From Phytohabitans aurantiacus (GTDB taxonomy: Bacteria; Actinomycetota; Actinomycetes; Mycobacteriales; Micromonosporaceae), in assembly GCF_027923225.1 (NCBI RefSeq), contig NZ_BSDI01000002.1, positions 131,789 to 195,788 of the forward strand: DNA of 64,000 bases, read 5' to 3'. Made by a program: the position numbers and the translations under genes. Position 1 is the stretch's first letter. Each line of letters begins with the position of its first letter. This document shows positions 26,801 to 34,718 of this stretch, one piece after another. The notes under the pieces were generated by a model, which worked only from the letters and a program-made list of their open reading frames with translations, was not told the origin of the DNA and made no database searches.

Positions 26801-27001
26801 ACCGACGCTGCCTGCGAGGGGTACCAGAAGGTGCAACTACTGGGCTGGATCTCGGAGCAACGACCGTCGGGGGTGCCCTCCGTGCCGTTCTACCGATGCA
26901 TCGTCAACGACACCACCCGCGACCACTTCGACTCGATCAGCGACACCTGCGAAGGGCACACGAAGGAGTTCCTGCTCGGCTACGTGAGGACGCTGCCGTG
27001 A
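23828..27001 (+). CDS. large secreted repeat protein (1057 residues)
   Basis: Secreted protein with four parts. Residues 1-47 are a signal peptide. Residues about 85-190 have an FxFSGTIEAE start and long stretches of alternating small and apolar residues up to TITVP (about 90-142). Residues about 225-690 contain repeats of about 62 residues, best seen as four copies with GTLIQG, TPVAQ, GGARINF and QEV (starts near 338, 399, 461, 524). Residues about 698-1054 are three copies of a roughly 120-residue unit, each holding two Cys-CEGQ hairpin-like modules and VPAGY. No enzyme motif is seen. The stop overlaps the next gene, whose product ends with a fourth copy of the unit. Function unknown; surface binding or toxin-like activity are possibilities only. 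Confidence 0.8.
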   Translation: MDSGWKPRRRPRAGLVLLRAVLAVIAAAVVAVASALVAPARPAAAASPFAPMCIPYGKPYLANTWTSHSPRGPKFTLVGKPDQPETTETFEFSGTIEAEVSLSAAFGIEADAIIATASAEFGVQASVRASVTVSVSKTITVPRNKTYNLQYGFWVGYLKYRQNWLPAGCNESLEFLPGWQSEKTVRVVLGHGWNLEGWPGAQGRPAPPNPGAVDPPSPGPQPVTSVYGLADGTVLHTTDTRRVYKMVGGAPVWQATCDGGICQPASRPTTQAVIDAGPDVPRNGSSALDQRGRVYIFVGGAPLWQSHCAAPVNCGTPVRISDWSIDAHDHMNAEPVDRQLIQGWTGGSATPVAQTVGGARVNFGSEQEVLDTGFGASWRNQVVILSTGSFNTLGEVPRDGTLLQGAGGTSTPVAMFAGGARINFASPQEVVETGYGNDWASKVRAIPKRAFDAMRADVPPDGTLIQGIANGVPTPVAQLVGGSRINYASPEEVIATGYGTEWRRHVRTIPTRAFNLITDRPPSDGTLIQGAGGAPTPVAQMLGGGRMNFANEQEVIAAGNGSDWRQKVRAIPVRAYNAIYEGIGHGTRIKKAGAADEAAMVGGAKLPFTNLAQLQASSYAPLPSWLVPARIWDALPTKVPDGITMKAAETGTLYRVRDGETDLVGQCPNEDGCDAVAVLPQSMIDPIAHGVSNRGPAYGALARYYDGKVHYTTTGVVPAGQRIEYVFGLLAQSAESGTVRLSACSVGTDYFTSTRDDCEGQTVLDRLGWIYTSPPADKPSRPVYRCQVTATNLHFDSLSETCEGQRTEFRLGYVIAYGQLTRYIKGGELRTALVGVPAGYQAQETLGMLPQVEQPGTVPLYACEITGEGFTSTSATCEGQRKLAQLGYIYTAPPQGLPSAAMYRCLARAGTEHFDTLDSTCGEYETEQLIGYVVAVRTLNRAMRGSDHRTATGTVPAGYRHEWTWGYLDATPRTGTRALYSCQAGSDAFTSTDAACEGYQKVQLLGWISEQRPSGVPSVPFYRCIVNDTTRDHFDSISDTCEGHTKEFLLGYVRTLP

Positions 27002-28560
27002 CCCGTACCCGCATCCTGACCGCGACCCTGCTCGCGATGTTGACCGCGCTCGCACCGGCGACGGTGACCCGGGCCGACGACGCGCTGCCGTACCCCGAAC
27101 GCGACGACTACCGCATCAAGGCGCTCCAGCCGGACTTCTGGCCCGACCACGCGGAGATCGCCGGCAACAACACCGGCGGCGTGGCGATGAACCTGGTCTG
27201 GGCCCACTGGCAGCCGACCCGGAAGCAGGCACCCTGCGCCGCGGACGAGGAAACCTACGACGGTTTCTGCTTCCAGGTCCCGACGCAGGTCGACGCCGAC
27301 ATCGCCGACTGGACGTCGCGCGGCCTGGTGGTCACCGCCGTCGCGTACGGCGTACCCGCCTGGGCCCGGGCCGGCAAGGAGTGCTCCGCGGCGCCCGGGT
27401 TCGACATCTTCTGCACACCGAACGACGCCGGCGACTACGGCAGGTTCGTCGGGATGCTCGCCCGCCGGTACGACGGGCGGCACGGGCACGGCCGGATCGC
27501 CGACGTGGTCGTCTTCAACGAGGTCAACAGCAACATCTGGTTCGACATCGGCTGCGGCCAGGGCACGCCCTGCGACGTGTCCGCCTGGCTGGAGGAGATC
27601 TCCGACAACTACAACGCCGCCTACGATCGGGTGACCGCCGAGCAACCCACCGCCAAGGTACTGATCTCACTGGACCACCAGTTCGGCGCGGCACTGCAGC
27701 GGCCCAACGCCTCCGACGCGACGCTCGCCGGCGAGACGGTGCTGGCATCGCTGGCAGCCAAGGCGGGCGACCGGGCGTGGCGGGTCGCGTTCCACCCGTA
27801 CCCGAAGGACCTCCGCGACCCGACCTCGGGCCCGGACGACTATCCCTACGTCACCTACGGCAACCTCGGGATCCTGTCCGGCTGGCTGCACGCCAACCAC
27901 CCGGACAAGCCGCACGCCTGGGATGTGCAGCTGACCGAGAGCGGCCTCAACTCGGCGCGTCCGTCGAATCCGACGCGCCAGTCCCAGGCCGTCTGCGACT
28001 CGTTCCGCAACGTGCTGGGCACCCCGGGGATCAGCAACTACGTCTACCACCGCATGACCGACCACCCCGACGAGGTGGCTGGCGGGCTGGCCCTGGGTCT
28101 TCGGAACCCGGACGGCACCGCCAAGCCCGCCTGGGCGACGTGGGCACTGGCCAACCGCGCCGACCTGAGCCCGGCCCAGCTGTCCTGCGGCTTCGAGAAC
28201 CTTCCGTACACCCGTCTCGTCCGCGGCTACCACCCATCCCGCGGGCACTGGGCGTCCTCGCGCCTGCTGCCCGCGGGGTTCACCGCCGAAGGCTCCTGGC
28301 GCTTGTGGCGCCGGCAGGTCGCCGGCACCGTGCCGCTGTACGAGTGCAAGGTGGGCGGTCACAACCTGCTGACCCGGGACCCGCGCTGCGAAGGGCAGTT
28401 CCCCCTCGGTCCGGTGGGTCACGTACACACCCAGCCGGTTCCGAACAGCCGGCCGCTGCACCGCTGCCTGGTGCCCGGCAACGGCGACCACTTCATCTCC
28501 ACCGACCCCCGCTGCGAGGGTCAGCGTTACGAGGGAACGCTCGGCTGGGCGCCCGCTTGA
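26998..28560 (+). CDS. secreted DUF5722-type glycosidase-like protein with shared repeat
   Basis: Secreted protein of 520 residues. A signal peptide (about 1-26) is followed by a TIM-barrel-like domain resembling DUF5722, a family related to clan-A glycoside hydrolases. FNEVNSNIW (near 170) and LTESGLN (near 312) could supply the acid/base and nucleophile Glu. Residues about 405-520 form one 120-residue unit with two CEGQ modules, the same unit present three times in the preceding gene product. GTG 26998 overlaps that gene's stop by four bases. Co-translation and the shared module suggest the two act on, or are anchored to, the same surface. Substrate unknown. Confidence 0.78.
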   Translation: MTRTRILTATLLAMLTALAPATVTRADDALPYPERDDYRIKALQPDFWPDHAEIAGNNTGGVAMNLVWAHWQPTRKQAPCAADEETYDGFCFQVPTQVDADIADWTSRGLVVTAVAYGVPAWARAGKECSAAPGFDIFCTPNDAGDYGRFVGMLARRYDGRHGHGRIADVVVFNEVNSNIWFDIGCGQGTPCDVSAWLEEISDNYNAAYDRVTAEQPTAKVLISLDHQFGAALQRPNASDATLAGETVLASLAAKAGDRAWRVAFHPYPKDLRDPTSGPDDYPYVTYGNLGILSGWLHANHPDKPHAWDVQLTESGLNSARPSNPTRQSQAVCDSFRNVLGTPGISNYVYHRMTDHPDEVAGGLALGLRNPDGTAKPAWATWALANRADLSPAQLSCGFENLPYTRLVRGYHPSRGHWASSRLLPAGFTAEGSWRLWRRQVAGTVPLYECKVGGHNLLTRDPRCEGQFPLGPVGHVHTQPVPNSRPLHRCLVPGNGDHFISTDPRCEGQRYEGTLGWAPA

Positions 28561-29548
28561 CCGGACGCGGCTCACCCGGAGGCGTGTGGGTGAACGTCGC
28601 GCGGTAGTCGCGTGGCCGGTGGCCGGCCAGGCGGGTGAAGATGGCGCTGAACGTTCCGGGGTCGCGGTAGCCGACATCGGCGGCGATGCTGGCGACCGTC
28701 CGCTCGGTGGTCTCGAGCAGGTGTTTCGCCCTGCGCACCCGTTCCGCCTGCAGGTATCCGAGCGGGGTCTGGCCGGTCTCGGCGCGAAAGCGCCGCAGGA
28801 GGGTCCGGGTGCCGACGTGGAACGTCGCGGCGAGCAGTTCGAGGTCGTAGCGCTCGCGCATGTTCTGGTCCAGCCAGCGTTTGACGCCTTGCGAGAACTG
28901 GCTGCCGGTGGCCGGCAACAGGTCCGGGTCGACGTACGGAGCCTGGCTGGACCGCGCATCGTCGACGAGCGCGACACGGGCGGTGGCGCGGGCGACGCGG
29001 CTGCCGTTGTGCTCGCGGATGAGGTCGAGGGCGAAGTCGTACATCGCGCTGAACGCGCCTGTCGTGGTCACGCCGCTGTCGGTGACCACGAGTTTCTCCG
29101 GCCGGACGTCGGTGCCGGGGCAACGGTCAGCCAGCCGGTCGGCGAACAGCCACGAGGTCGTCGACTCTCGCCCGCTGAGCAGGCCGGCATCCGCCAGTAG
29201 GAACGCGCCGACACAGATCGAAACCAGCGCGACTCCCGACTGCGAGCTTGATCTGATGGTTTCGATCTCCGGCCGGAGCGACGTGAGTGTCGCGTCCAGG
29301 TCGAGTCCGGGGTGCAGCTCGAACCCGGGCACGACGAGGATATCGACCTGCCGCACCGGCACGACCGTGATCGCCGCGCCACCGGAGGCGACCACGCGCC
29401 GCCGCGGCGACAGGATCGACACCTCATACAGCGGATCCGTGGTCGCGGCGATGTGCGAGGCCACGGTGAGCAGGTCGGGAACTCCGAAGACCTCTGACGC
29501 GAAGCATCCCGGGTAGGCGAGCACACCGACACGGAGTGGGGCCACCAT
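28493..29548 (-). CDS. GlxA-like AraC regulator with DJ-1/PfpI domain
   Basis: Transcription activator of 351 residues. The N-terminal DJ-1/PfpI-like domain (about 4-175) has Cys in SICVGAFLLADAG at the nucleophile-elbow position. The C-terminal AraC HTH pair (about 218-320) includes LAATFHVGTRTLLRRF and IAADVGYRDPGTFSAIF. ATG 29548 is chosen because the longer frame crosses the divergent operator. Its 3' end overlaps the DUF5722 gene by 68 bases. It is divergent from a dienelactone hydrolase gene, which it probably controls. Confidence 0.88.
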   Translation of the reverse strand: MVAPLRVGVLAYPGCFASEVFGVPDLLTVASHIAATTDPLYEVSILSPRRRVVASGGAAITVVPVRQVDILVVPGFELHPGLDLDATLTSLRPEIETIRSSSQSGVALVSICVGAFLLADAGLLSGRESTTSWLFADRLADRCPGTDVRPEKLVVTDSGVTTTGAFSAMYDFALDLIREHNGSRVARATARVALVDDARSSQAPYVDPDLLPATGSQFSQGVKRWLDQNMRERYDLELLAATFHVGTRTLLRRFRAETGQTPLGYLQAERVRRAKHLLETTERTVASIAADVGYRDPGTFSAIFTRLAGHRPRDYRATFTHTPPGEPRPVKRAPSRAFPRNADPRSGGRWR

Positions 29549-29549
29549 G

Positions 29550-29586
29550 GTGGCGAGATTACCCAGACATGTGGCGATCTCGCCAC
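29550..29586. promoter_or_regulatory. inverted repeats in GlxA/hydrolase divergent promoter
   Basis: GTGGCGAGAT (29550-29559) is the exact reverse complement of ATCTCGCCAC (29577-29586). The right part also forms a compact repeat, GTGGCGA-TC-TCGCCAC (29571-29586). The elements sit directly upstream of both genes and are a likely binding site for the GlxA-like regulator. Confidence 0.6.
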
Positions 29587-29622
29587 TGGCCGGGCCGGAC
29601 ACTCCGGGCCGACGATGCCGCT

Positions 29623-30459
29623 ATGGCGATTAGCGAACCGCAGGCGGGCGACGCTCTCGCGGACTTCTCGAAGCGGCTCGTCGATATCGGGGGTGTCAGC
29701 AAGACCGTCTACGTCGGCGGGTCCGGGCCGGCTGTCGTGCTGATGCCGGAGATGCCCGGCATCAGCCCGGACGTCGTCCGCTTGGCGCGCTGGATCCGAG
29801 ACGCGGGATTCACGGTCTACCTTCCGTCGCTGTTCGGTGTCGACGGCGCCGTCCCCACCACAGCCGACGCGGAGAAGGTGGTGCGCCGTGCTTGCGTCAG
29901 CGCCGAGTTCCGCGCGTTCGCCGGTGGCGGCACGAGCCCGGTCACGGCCTGGCTTCGAGGCTTGGCCAGGACGGCGCTGACCGAGTGCGGCGGCCCTGGC
30001 GTGGGAGCGATCGGGCTGTGCTTCACCGGGAACTTCGCGCTCACCATGACACTCGAACCGGCCGTCATCGCGCCGGTGGTCAACCATCCCTCTCTGCCAC
30101 TGGACGACCCCGCCGGATTGGAGATCAGCGACGAGGACGCCGCGATGGTCCGCGAGCGCGTCGAGCGTGACGGACTGAAGGTACTGGCCTACCGCTTCGA
30201 CAACGACCGCTGGTGTACCGGCCAACGGTTCGCCGCCTACCAGGCGCTCCTGGGCGACGCGTTCGACGGACGCGTCATCGCGGGGGAGACGGCCAACCCG
30301 GAGCCACCCCCATTCTTCCGCGATGTCGTCGGCTCCCCCCACAGCGTCGTCACGGCCCACCTCGTCAACCAGCAGGGACACCCCACACTGCGCGCCAGGG
30401 ACGAAATCCTGGCCTTCCTCGCCGAACGGCTACCTGCCGCCGGCGGTGGTGGAGTGTGA
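29623..30459 (+). CDS. dienelactone hydrolase family protein
   Basis: Alpha/beta hydrolase of 278 residues, DLH type. The nucleophile Cys133 is in GLCFTGN, a His lies in NQQGHPTLR near residue 250, and an MPEMPGI segment forms the entry loop. The family hydrolyses dienelactones and other small esters in the cytosol. ATG 29623 follows the divergent operator. A frameshifted remnant of another gene starts at its stop codon. Regulation by the divergent GlxA-like protein is likely. Confidence 0.82.
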   Translation: MAISEPQAGDALADFSKRLVDIGGVSKTVYVGGSGPAVVLMPEMPGISPDVVRLARWIRDAGFTVYLPSLFGVDGAVPTTADAEKVVRRACVSAEFRAFAGGGTSPVTAWLRGLARTALTECGGPGVGAIGLCFTGNFALTMTLEPAVIAPVVNHPSLPLDDPAGLEISDEDAAMVRERVERDGLKVLAYRFDNDRWCTGQRFAAYQALLGDAFDGRVIAGETANPEPPPFFRDVVGSPHSVVTAHLVNQQGHPTLRARDEILAFLAERLPAAGGGGV

Positions 30460-30635
30460 ACTCCCGGAGGTGGCGGTCGGCGTCACGTCGATGCCCGCGA
30501 TCCTCAAGCTCGGCCGGGACATCTACCCGACCCTCGACGGCGACCACCGGCTCGACCTGGCCGCCTCGCACACCGTCGCGGGCGGCCGAGGTGCTCGCGA
30601 GCCTCGAAGAAATCACCGGCGTGCGGACGGCGTAA
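30446..30635 (+). pseudogene. frameshifted gene remnant, identity unknown
   Basis: From GTG 30446 one frame reads a protein-like segment (EVAVGVTSMPAILKLGRDIY followed by LDGDHRLDL) up to about 30580. The reading then continues sensibly only in the next frame as AEVLASLEEITGVRTA, ending at TAA 30633-30635. One indel near 30575-30585 would join them. The segment is too short to name, and it overlaps the end of the hydrolase gene. It may be the 3' end of a deleted gene. Confidence 0.5.
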
Positions 30636-30656
30636 CGATGGGGAAGGCGTTGCCGC

Positions 30657-31025
30657 TCATTTGCCCGGCCCCTGGCCCCAGTAGACCGCGAACAGGAACA
30701 GGCCGAGGACGAACGTCATCGTCAATCCGACAGCCCATCCGATCAGCAGGCCGATGCCCAAGCCCCGCTTGCGCCCGGCCATCCACACGATGCTGACCGG
30801 GAGGCACACGAGGCCCAGAATCGCCTCCGCGACCGGCCCGGCCAGCATCAGGCGGAACGGGCCGTCGCCCACTGCGCCGACGAACCCGGCGACACCGATG
30901 ATGCCAGCGACGACGTGCCCAAGGATGGCCGCGCCGATGCCAAGCGCCACCATGCCCGGCCGGGTCATCCGCTCATCCGGCAGCGGCTCCGGCACAGTCC
31001 ACTGTGGCGAGAACTGCGACGTCAT
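30657..31025 (-). CDS. small membrane protein, three to four helices
   Basis: Integral membrane protein of 122 residues. A hydrophilic Pro/Glu-rich N-terminus is followed by hydrophobic stretches at about 25-50, 58-80 and 90-115, with Arg/Lys in the loop (AGRKRGLG). No family is recognised with confidence. ATG 31025 is the first start after the upstream promoter region; a longer frame extends to 31445 but lacks protein-like composition there. The ABC permease gene lies 100 bases upstream in the same direction. Confidence 0.7.
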   Translation of the reverse strand: MTSQFSPQWTVPEPLPDERMTRPGMVALGIGAAILGHVVAGIIGVAGFVGAVGDGPFRLMLAGPVAEAILGLVCLPVSIVWMAGRKRGLGIGLLIGWAVGLTMTFVLGLFLFAVYWGQGPGK

Positions 31026-31125
31026 GCGCCCGCCCGAGCGGGGCGGCCCCCGACTGGGTACATGGCCTGGAGCGTAACGTTCGTAACCCGCTCCCGGCCC
31101 GCTTGCGGACGGCATGGTGCCCCGG

Positions 31126-32115
31126 TCAGGCGATGCGCCGGATGCGGCGGATGGCGAGGTAGAGCAGCAGGGCCGCCGCGGCGACGAAGATGCCGGCCTC
31201 GATGGCCTGGAAGAGCCAGAACCGGTCGCCGGGCTGGTAGAGCTGCCAGTTGTACGACCCGGGCGTGATGCCGAGGTCCGAGCCGCAGGCCGCGCCCGGG
31301 CCGGTCGCGTCCGGGGCGCAGGCGATCTGGGCGTTGGAGGTGAGCATCTTGCCCGTGGGGTCCCGGATTCCGTACGAGAGAATCCAGTCCTGTGCCGCCG
31401 GGTTGGTCTGCACGGTGGCGTCCTTGACCGGGTACGTGAGGACACGCGCCGGCAGGTAGTGCGGCCGGGCCAGCGTGGCGAGGGCGATCCGCAGGCCGAC
31501 GAAGCCGGTGAGCGTTGCCGTCATCGCCGGCAGCACCTTGGGCCAGACCGTGCCGGCGAAGAACCCGAGCGCCACCGCGAACAGGGTGTAGCCGATCGGC
31601 GCGAGGCCTTGCATGTCGAAGAAGAAGACGTTGAACCGGCCGTGCTGCCCGGCCTCACTGATCGGGGTCAGCCACCACGACGTGCCCAGGCCGTAGGCGA
31701 CCGAGGCGACGAGCGCGCCGGCGCCCAGCAGTCCGAACTTGACCAGCGCCCAACGGCGTCGGCCGACGCCCTGGGTCCAGACCATCCGGTGGGTGCCGGC
31801 CTCGACCTCGCGGGCGACCAGCGGGGCGCCCCAGAAGAGCCCGACCAGCAGCGGCAGGACCAGGAACAGGATGCCGACCATGCTCATCGTGCCGTACTGG
31901 TTGTTGAACGCGACCGATGCCCGGCCGCAGGTGTCCGCGTTCGCGGCGATGACCGAATCCGTGCCCAGCTTGCGCACGCAATCGGCCAGCCCCAGATCGG
32001 TGAAGGTGTGCCGCATCGCCAGGCCGGTGGGAATCATGAACGCGGCCAGCAGCGCCAGCCCGATCGCGGTGACCAGCGCCTGCTTGCGGTGCTGCCGCCA
32101 GGTCAACCAGATCAC
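31126..32115 (-). CDS. ABC transporter permease
   Basis: ABC-2-like permease of 329 residues with about six membrane helices. After helix 1 (about 13-33) there is an extracellular loop with two Cys (ADCVRKLG, ANADTCGR), and a second Cys-containing loop occurs before the last helix (IACAPDATG, AACGSDLG). GTG 32115 overlaps the ATPase stop (GTGA), so it is co-translated. With the ATPase it forms an exporter of the kind that actinobacteria place beside an OmpR/kinase pair, often for cell-envelope antibiotics. Substrate not known. Confidence 0.85.
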   Translation of the reverse strand: MIWLTWRQHRKQALVTAIGLALLAAFMIPTGLAMRHTFTDLGLADCVRKLGTDSVIAANADTCGRASVAFNNQYGTMSMVGILFLVLPLLVGLFWGAPLVAREVEAGTHRMVWTQGVGRRRWALVKFGLLGAGALVASVAYGLGTSWWLTPISEAGQHGRFNVFFFDMQGLAPIGYTLFAVALGFFAGTVWPKVLPAMTATLTGFVGLRIALATLARPHYLPARVLTYPVKDATVQTNPAAQDWILSYGIRDPTGKMLTSNAQIACAPDATGPGAACGSDLGITPGSYNWQLYQPGDRFWLFQAIEAGIFVAAAALLLYLAIRRIRRIA

Positions 32116-32834
32116 GCCGACGCCCCCTTCGCGAGGTGGCGCAGGACAAGGTCCTCCACGGTCACGTGCCGGTGCTCGCCGATCAGGGTGTCGACGCTGC
32201 CGCTGAGACGTACCTCGGAGGCGTCCAGCACGATCAGGTAGTCGCAGGTCCGTTCGAGGTCGGCGAGGATGTGCGAGGACAGCAGCACCGTGGTGCCGGT
32301 CTCGGCGACGATGCCCATCAGCGCGTCGAGGAACTCGCGGCGGGCCAGCGGGTCGATGCTCGCGACCGGCTCGTCGAGCAGCAGCAGCCGGGGGCGCTTC
32401 GCCATCGCCAGGGCGAGCGCGACCTGTGCGCGCTGGCCGCCCGACAGCCGGCCGACCGGCTTGTCCCGTGGGATGGCGATCTGCTCGAGTCTGCGGTGGG
32501 CCAGCGCCAGGTCGAAGCGCCGGTTCAGCCGGGAACCCATCGTGAACAGTTCGTCGGCCGTGAAGTCCCGGTACAGCGGCGTGTCCTGGGCCACGAACCC
32601 GACCTGTGACAGCACAGAGGTGTTGTCGTAGGGCGCCTGCCCGAGTACCCGAATCACGCCGGCGTCGGGGCGCAACAGGCCGACGGCCAGGTGCAGCAGC
32701 GTGCTCTTGCCCGCGCCGTTCGGGCCGACGAGCGCGGCCACCCTCCCCGCGGGCAGCCGCAGCGAGCAGTCCCGCAGCGCCCACGTCCGCCCGTACCGTT
32801 TCCCTAGTTGCTCGGTCTCGAGCACGATCTCCAT
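32112..32834 (-). CDS. ABC transporter ATPase
   Basis: ATP-binding protein of 240 residues. It has Walker A GPNGAGKST (about 38-46), signature LSGGQRAQVA (about 134-143), Walker B LLLLDEPVASID (about 154-165) and a switch His in SSHILADLE. It belongs to the drug-exporter-like CcmA/BcrA group. ATG 32834 is preceded by the divergent promoter with repeated GGTGTC elements, the likely target of the adjacent response regulator. Confidence 0.92.
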   Translation of the reverse strand: MEIVLETEQLGKRYGRTWALRDCSLRLPAGRVAALVGPNGAGKSTLLHLAVGLLRPDAGVIRVLGQAPYDNTSVLSQVGFVAQDTPLYRDFTADELFTMGSRLNRRFDLALAHRRLEQIAIPRDKPVGRLSGGQRAQVALALAMAKRPRLLLLDEPVASIDPLARREFLDALMGIVAETGTTVLLSSHILADLERTCDYLIVLDASEVRLSGSVDTLIGEHRHVTVEDLVLRHLAKGASA

Positions 32835-32891
32835 CGCGGGTCCTCTCGTCCTTGTCCAAGTGGTTGCGGGTATCGGTTCTACGCAGACCCC

Positions 32892-32932
32892 GGTGTCAGC
32901 ACGGTGTCGGCGAGTGACACCGTGTCGACACC
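32892..32932. promoter_or_regulatory. tandem and inverted GGTGTC sites for OmpR regulator
   Basis: GGTGTC occurs at 32892 and 32903 (11-base spacing) and its complement GACACC at 32916 and 32927 (also 11 bases). The inner pair forms CACGGTGTC (32900-32908) and GACACCGTG (32916-32924). Direct repeats with 11-base period are typical of OmpR/PhoB-type sites, and here one pair faces each divergent operon. Confidence 0.7.
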
Positions 32933-32955
32933 TACGGCCTGGCATGGTGGGGGCT

Positions 32956-33618
32956 ATGCGCGTACTGGTCGTCGAGGATTTCGAGGTGCTGGCCCGTACG
33001 GTTGGCACCGGACTGCGGCGCGAGGGCATGGCCGTCGACGTGGTGCTCGACGGCGACGCGGCGCTCGAAAGCATCGCGGTGACCAGCTACGACGTGGTGG
33101 TACTCGACCGGGATCTGCCCGGCGCGCCGGGCGACGAGGTGTGCCGGCGGATCGTGGACGAGCACCCGGCGACCCGGGTGCTGATGCTGACCGCGGCCAG
33201 CACCGTGCAGCAGCGGGTCGACGGCCTGGGGCTGGGCGCCGACGACTACCTGCCCAAGCCGTTCGACTTCGCTGAGTTGGTGGCCCGCATCCGGGCGCTG
33301 GGCCGCCGCCCGGGCGCCGCCCTGCCCCCGATCCTGACCGACGGTGAGTTGACCCTCGACCCGAGCCGCCGGGTGGCGACCCGGGCCGGGCGGCGACTCG
33401 ATCTGAGCCCGAAGGAGTTCGCGGTGCTGGAGTGCCTGCTCGCCGCGCATGGCCGACTGGTGTCCGCGGAGGAGTTACTGGAACGGGTCTGGGACGAGGC
33501 CGCCGACCCGTTCACCACCGCGGTGAAGACGACCATCCGCCGGCTGCGGGCCAAGCTGGGCGAGCCGCCGGTCATCCACACCGTGCGCGAGGGCGGCTAC
33601 CGGATCGGTACCCCGTGA
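32956..33618 (+). CDS. OmpR-family response regulator
   Basis: Response regulator of 220 residues. The receiver domain has the phosphoacceptor Asp51 (VVLDRDLPG), the acidic pair Glu-Asp at 7-8, and Lys in LPKPF near 101. The C-terminal winged helix (about 125-218) ends with the classical TVREGGYRIGTP. ATG 32956. The kinase gene overlaps its stop by four bases, and the divergent ABC genes share the repeated GGTGTC sites, so it probably controls both operons. Confidence 0.93.
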   Translation: MRVLVVEDFEVLARTVGTGLRREGMAVDVVLDGDAALESIAVTSYDVVVLDRDLPGAPGDEVCRRIVDEHPATRVLMLTAASTVQQRVDGLGLGADDYLPKPFDFAELVARIRALGRRPGAALPPILTDGELTLDPSRRVATRAGRRLDLSPKEFAVLECLLAAHGRLVSAEELLERVWDEAADPFTTAVKTTIRRLRAKLGEPPVIHTVREGGYRIGTP

Positions 33619-34718
33619 TCGGGCGCCGGTGGATTCCCCGCCGCAGCCTGCACCTGCAGCTCACCCTGCTGTACGCCGTACCGTTCCTGATCACCGGCGT
33701 CGTGCTGCTCGCGATCCCGTTGCTGGGCACCGAGGAGACCGCTCCCGCCGATCCGGCCGCAGGCCCCGGATCAGGCGGCCAGCGCCACCTCGACGGGCAG
33801 CTCACCACCTCGGCGGTGAGCATCGTGGCCCTGGTGGTCGTCTCGGTGGCCCTCGGCTGGTTCGTGGCCGGCCGGTTCCTGCACCCGCTGCGTACCATCA
33901 CCGCCACGGCCCGCGACATCTCCGCCACCAACCTGCACCGGCGCCTGGGCCGCACCGGGCTGCACGACGAGTTCACCGAGCTCGCCGAAACCCTGGACGA
34001 CCTGTTCGAGCGGCTGGAGAGTTCGTTCGACGCCCAACGCTACTTCGTCGCGAACGCCTCACACGAGTTGCGGACCCCACTGACCGCCGAGCGCACAGTG
34101 CTGCAGGTAGCACTGGCCGATCCCGGCGCCACCACCGACACATTGAGGGCCGCCTGCCACGAGGTCCTCGCGCTAGGCGAACAGCAGGAACGGCTCATCG
34201 GGGCACTACTCACGCTGGCCGAAGGCCAGCAGCCCCCACACGTACGCGCAGCGGTCGACCTGGCCGACATGGCCACCGAGGCTTACGCCTCCCGATGGCC
34301 AGAGGCCGAGCGCCGAGGTCTCACAGTCGAGGCACAGACAGGGCCGGCGCCGGTATCGGGCGATCCCGCCCTGATCGAGCGCCTGGTCACCAACCTGATC
34401 GACAACGCGGTCCGGCACAACACCGCCGGTGGGTGGATCCGCATCGTCACCGAGTCGGCCGACGACCGCAGCGTCATCCGCGTGGCCAACTCCGGCCCGG
34501 TGATCCCGCCGGCCGAGCTGGAGACCCTGTTTCAGCCATTCCGCCAACTGGGCGGCCGCCGCACCCGCCAGGGCCACGGTCTGGGGCTGGCCATAGTCCG
34601 CGCGATCGCCACCTCCCACGGCGCCTCGATCACCGCCCGCCCGCAGCCCGCCGGCGGCCTCGACATCGAGGTCGACTTTCCCGCTGCCAGGCACCAACCG
34701 GCGATACCCGAAATTTGA
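33615..34718 (+). CDS. sensor histidine kinase
   Basis: Membrane histidine kinase of 367 residues. It has two helices (about 17-37 and 66-85) with a short extracellular loop of about 28 residues, HAMP (86-140), phospho-His150 in NASHELRTPL, N-box NLIDNAVRHN and G-box GHGLGLAIV. The short loop suggests intramembrane sensing, as in bacitracin-type sensors that work with ABC exporters. GTG 33615 overlaps the regulator's stop. Confidence 0.93.
   Translation: MIGRRWIPRRSLHLQLTLLYAVPFLITGVVLLAIPLLGTEETAPADPAAGPGSGGQRHLDGQLTTSAVSIVALVVVSVALGWFVAGRFLHPLRTITATARDISATNLHRRLGRTGLHDEFTELAETLDDLFERLESSFDAQRYFVANASHELRTPLTAERTVLQVALADPGATTDTLRAACHEVLALGEQQERLIGALLTLAEGQQPPHVRAAVDLADMATEAYASRWPEAERRGLTVEAQTGPAPVSGDPALIERLVTNLIDNAVRHNTAGGWIRIVTESADDRSVIRVANSGPVIPPAELETLFQPFRQLGGRRTRQGHGLGLAIVRAIATSHGASITARPQPAGGLDIEVDFPAARHQPAIPEI

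Noticed and set aside
23711..26836. Open frame of over 1000 codons on the minus strand opposite the large secreted protein
   Set aside because: It is an antisense shadow produced by high GC at third positions; its composition is Gly/Arg/Val-rich without domains, while the plus strand has signal peptide and repeats.
28572..29123. Frames overlapping the GlxA-type gene in other registers
   Set aside because: Arg-rich shadows; only the frame ending at 28493 shows DJ-1 and AraC domains.
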